Below, piece by piece: positions 61,515 through 64,000 of a stretch of DNA of 64,000 nt. Every line of letters begins with the position of its first letter. Within the stretch, counting starts at the first letter, position 1. This DNA is from Solirubrobacteraceae bacterium (GTDB lineage: Bacteria > Actinomycetota > Thermoleophilia > Solirubrobacterales > Solirubrobacteraceae), in assembly GCA_017882405.1 (NCBI GenBank), contig JADGPO010000147.1, positions 14,973 to 78,972 of the forward strand, given 5' to 3'. Made by a program: the position numbers and the translations under genes. Under the pieces are notes generated by a model. It ran no database searches. It was not told where the DNA came from and saw nothing but the letters and a program-made list of their open reading frames with translations.

Positions 61515-62924
61515 TTAAGCGCCGGCAAAGTCGGCCGGTGACGCGTCTACACCGTCGGGGACGACGAAGCTGATGCCGGCGACGGTGCCACCGCCGGGCC
61601 GCTCGCCGATCGTCACCTCGCCCTCCCACTCGCGGACGAGCTCGCGGGCGATCGGCAGACCGAGTCCGTGCCCCGGCCGGGCCGCTCTTCCGGCGCCTCC
61701 GCGCCGGAAGCGCTCGAAGACCAGCTCGCGCTCGTCGGCAGGAACCCCCGGTCCGCGATCGAGGACCTCAATCCGGCCCGGGGCCGTCACGATCGTCACC
61801 GTGGAGTCCGGCGGCGAGTAGCGGATCGCGTTCTCCACGAGAGCGTCGAGAGCCCGCTCCAGGTCGGCCCGCGCCACCCACACCATGGCGGAGGGCCCCT
61901 CGCGGTGGCCGCCGAGTGTCACCTCGCGATGGATCGCCTCCGGGCGCCAGCGCAGGACCGCGTCCTGCGCCACCGCGGCGAGATCTACCCTGGCTCCCGA
62001 CGAGCGCCGCCGTCCATCGCGGCTGAGGAGCAGCATCTCGTCGACGGTGTGCGAGAGCCGGTCGACCTCCGCGATGGCGGCATCGAGATCGCCGAAGGCA
62101 TCGTCATCGTCGGCAACGGCACGCGCCGACTCCAGGCGCAGGCGCAGGCCCGTCAGCGGGGTCCGCAGCTGATGGGAGGCGTCGGCCACGAATGCCCGCT
62201 GGGCCGCCAGCAGGCCGGCGATGCGATCGGTCATGTCGTTGAAGGAGCTCGCCAGCGATCGCTGCTCGGAGCTGCCCTCCACCGCTGCGCGAGCGCGCAG
62301 ATCGCCCTGGGCAACGCGCCTCGCCGTCGCCTCGAGACGCCGCAGCGGCCGGGCAATTTGACCCGCCAGCAGAGCCCCGGCGGCTAGCCCGACGGCGAGT
62401 ACGACCGCCGCGACGAGAGCCAGCTCCAGCTCCACCCGCCCGACCGCATGGCTGACCGCGGCCACGCTCTGGGTGACCCGGACCGCGCCCACCGGATGTC
62501 CGCCCCGGATGATCGGCACCGCCGTCGCGAGGATCTGGCGGCCCAGGGTTCGCGAGGACCGCTGCACTTGCACCGGGCGTCCGCGCAGCGCCGACGCCAG
62601 CTCCGGGCGGCTGTCGTATTCGACGCCGAGCTCGGCCGGCCCGGCGCTGTCGGCGATCACCCGGCCGGCGCGGTCGACGATCAGGACCCGGCCGTGCAGA
62701 GGCGCCGCGGCGCTGCGGGCGAGCGTGGCGAGCTGCCGGCGGGCGCGCGGTGCGAGCAGGTCCGAGGCGGTGGCGGCGATGAGGTCGGCCTGCGCCTGGG
62801 CCTGGGTGCGCACCTCGGCGTTGACGCGGGCGCTGAGATTGAGCGCCAGGGGGACGCCGAAGGCGACGATGGCCAACACCAGCACGTAGCTGACCGCACT
62901 CAGCAGCCGCGCCCGGAGGCTTAT
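61515..62924 (-). CDS. Membrane sensor histidine kinase, possible ATA start
   Basis: About 469 residues: TM1 (about 8-28), extracytoplasmic sensor (about 30-160), TM2 (about 167-190), HAMP, HisKA H251 in ADASHQLRTPLTGL, and HATPase_c (ENAIRYSPPD, LDRGPGVP, GHGLGLPIA). In frame with the protein there is no ATG/GTG/TTG near the expected start; the codon ATA at 62924, overlapping the regulator's TAA as ATAA and preceded by GGAGGAGG, is best placed. Other starts would lie far inside the regulator gene or inside TM1. It is the partner of the regulator at 62921. Confidence 0.88.
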   Translation of the reverse strand: MSLRARLLSAVSYVLVLAIVAFGVPLALNLSARVNAEVRTQAQAQADLIAATASDLLAPRARRQLATLARSAAAPLHGRVLIVDRAGRVIADSAGPAELGVEYDSRPELASALRGRPVQVQRSSRTLGRQILATAVPIIRGGHPVGAVRVTQSVAAVSHAVGRVELELALVAAVVLAVGLAAGALLAGQIARPLRRLEATARRVAQGDLRARAAVEGSSEQRSLASSFNDMTDRIAGLLAAQRAFVADASHQLRTPLTGLRLRLESARAVADDDDAFGDLDAAIAEVDRLSHTVDEMLLLSRDGRRRSSGARVDLAAVAQDAVLRWRPEAIHREVTLGGHREGPSAMVWVARADLERALDALVENAIRYSPPDSTVTIVTAPGRIEVLDRGPGVPADERELVFERFRRGGAGRAARPGHGLGLPIARELVREWEGEVTIGERPGGGTVAGISFVVPDGVDASPADFAGA

Positions 62925-63658
62925 CGGTGCTCCTCCTCCCCGGTGCTGAGGCAGAAACCGACGCCCCGGACGGTCCGGATGTAGGGCGGGGTGGCGGCAT
63001 CGGGCCCGAGCTTGCGTCGCAGCCACCCGATGTGGACGTCCAGGGTCTTGGTCGACCCAAACCAGTTGACGTCCCACACGTCAGCCATCAGCGACTCGCG
63101 TGTGACCACGCGGCCGGCGTCCCGGATCAGGCGCAGCAACAGGTCGAACTCCTTGCGGGTGAGGTCGAGCTCCGCGTCGCCGCGCCAGGCGCGCCGCGCA
63201 GCGGGATCGACACGCAGGTCCCGGACCGTCAGCGCCGAGCTGTCCTCGGAGGCCCGCCCGCGCCGGAGGACGGCCCGGATCCGGGCGATCACCTCGCCGG
63301 TAGCGAACGGCTTGATCACGTAGTCGTCGGCGCCGATCTCCAGCCCGACAACTCGGTCGGTCACGGAGCCGCTTGCCGTGACCATGATGATCGGCACATC
63401 CGAGTCACGGCGGATTCGGCGGCAGAGGTCACGCCCGTCGACGTCGGGAAGCGCGAGATCGAGCAGGATCACGTCCGGCCGGACGACGCGCGCCAGCTCA
63501 AGGGCCGCTCGACCGCTCGCGGCGACCTCCGTCCGGAATCCGGCGCGGCGCAGCGCGCGGGCGAACGGCTCGGCAATCGAGCGCTCGTCCTCTACGAGCA
63601 GGACGACACGCAGGCCTGTGCCGGAGTGTTCATCGGTGTGGCTCGCGTGAAGGTCCAT
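62921..63658 (-). CDS. OmpR-family response regulator
   Basis: A 245-residue regulator with a 15-residue N-terminal extension, receiver (D67 in VILLDLALPDVDG, MVTASG, YVIKPFAT) and winged-helix output (LTRKEFDLLLRLIRDAGRVV, TLDVHIGWLRRKLG). It is the first gene of a two-component operon that points toward the redox cluster. Confidence 0.94.
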   Translation of the reverse strand: MDLHASHTDEHSGTGLRVVLLVEDERSIAEPFARALRRAGFRTEVAASGRAALELARVVRPDVILLDLALPDVDGRDLCRRIRRDSDVPIIMVTASGSVTDRVVGLEIGADDYVIKPFATGEVIARIRAVLRRGRASEDSSALTVRDLRVDPAARRAWRGDAELDLTRKEFDLLLRLIRDAGRVVTRESLMADVWDVNWFGSTKTLDVHIGWLRRKLGPDAATPPYIRTVRGVGFCLSTGEEEHR

Positions 63659-64000
63659 GGCGGAAAGCTGACGCAGGCACGAGTGTCAGCACTCCAGGTA
63701 AGCCCACGGTGCGACGCCGTTGAGAGCTCTCTCATTCGGGCGACGTTTCAAGACCACGCTGGGCGACGCACACGCAGCATTCGGTTCGCCGTCTACGCCC
63801 AGCTAATCCGCCGCCCCGACCGCGACCAACTCCGCACAGAGTTTCGAGCGTTCCTCGACACTCCGCTCAGCGAAGCCGACACAGGCGCCGCAGCGGAAGA
63901 CCGGGTTACCCCCAGCCGGAATCGAACCGGTTGATCAGCACCTTGCGCGCCATTGCTTCTCCGCCCCAAGCTCGCTAGTTGAGTCAACTCAGTCTCCATC
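63659..64000. other. Gap at window end, no gene supported
   Basis: Base composition drops slightly here and no ORF shows a known domain. TGAGT-CA-ACTCA (63980-63991) is a perfect inverted repeat. A T-arm-like string at 63916-63930 was considered and rejected as a tRNA. The promoter of the regulator at 63658 should lie in this gap. Confidence 0.3.

Noticed and set aside
63916..63930. T-arm-like sequence (CCGGTTCGATTCCGG on the minus strand)
   Set aside because: No anticodon arm, D arm or matching acceptor stem could be folded around it. It also reads as a 15-codon frame with a ribosome site, but neither interpretation is supported further.

Overview
The window is 64 kb of roughly 70 % GC chromosomal DNA. 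It has dense gene packing, many GTG/TTG starts and very frequent 4-base ATGA/GTGA/TTGA overlaps. Gene content (NarL-type two-component regulators, tandem universal stress proteins, WS/DGAT acyltransferase, paired Get3-like ATPases, an N-terminal GNAT acyl-CoA ligase, CxxHxxC ferredoxin) points to an actinobacterium. A Thermoleophilia/Solirubrobacterales-like member is my best guess, but this is inference from gene style, not a database match. No rRNA, tRNA, CRISPR array or intact insertion sequence was seen.

Layout. (1) 1-15.9 kb holds mixed metabolic and regulatory genes: the end of a TPR regulator, a BBE-type flavin oxidase, a methyltransferase, a scarred stretch with three gene remnants (3.53-4.36 kb), a fused indolepyruvate:ferredoxin oxidoreductase, a secreted beta-propeller, a Rieske ferredoxin/desaturase pair, and an operon of an ECF sigma factor with a long membrane-anchored Ser/Thr/Pro tail plus two membrane proteins. 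A flavodoxin/SRPBCC operon follows. (2) 15.9-51.1 kb is a stress/dormancy island. It has nine intact universal stress proteins (13 USP domains), two USP remnants, a DosS/DevS-like GAF-GAF histidine kinase that keeps the His and Tyr known from the DosS heme pocket, two DosR-like response regulators, CBS proteins, a PPOX-like protein, an ABC-2 exporter, BagA/BagB-like ATPases, phosphoketolase plus acetate kinase, polyphosphate kinase 2, a Tgs1-like WS/DGAT, a Pat-like GNAT/acyl-CoA ligase, phosphoglycerate mutase, three NDH-2/SQR-fold flavoproteins and an AcuC/HDAC-like deacetylase. A short element (core TCCGTAG) recurs upstream of many of these genes. (3) 51.2-52.6 kb is an APC-family permease. 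(4) 52.8-63.7 kb is a membrane redox cluster with two paralogous cassettes, each made of a small single-TM protein ending in TTRTS, an ApbE-type flavin transferase and a four-His ferric-reductase-like membrane protein. A third exported protein carries four TRTS motifs. A ferredoxin reductase/ferredoxin pair, a diverged Thr-rich relative and two OmpR-type two-component systems accompany them.

The most novel-looking system is cluster (4). The invariant T-R-T-S is compatible with the T-x-T-S core of ApbE flavinylation sites, but here it sits at the extreme C terminus of tiny membrane-anchored tails, or as a regular repeat, with no FMN-binding domain visible. I infer a minimal covalent-flavin carrier system that passes electrons between membrane heme and extracytoplasmic flavin. 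The second main result is the DosR-like island, with its recurrent upstream element and several deletion scars.
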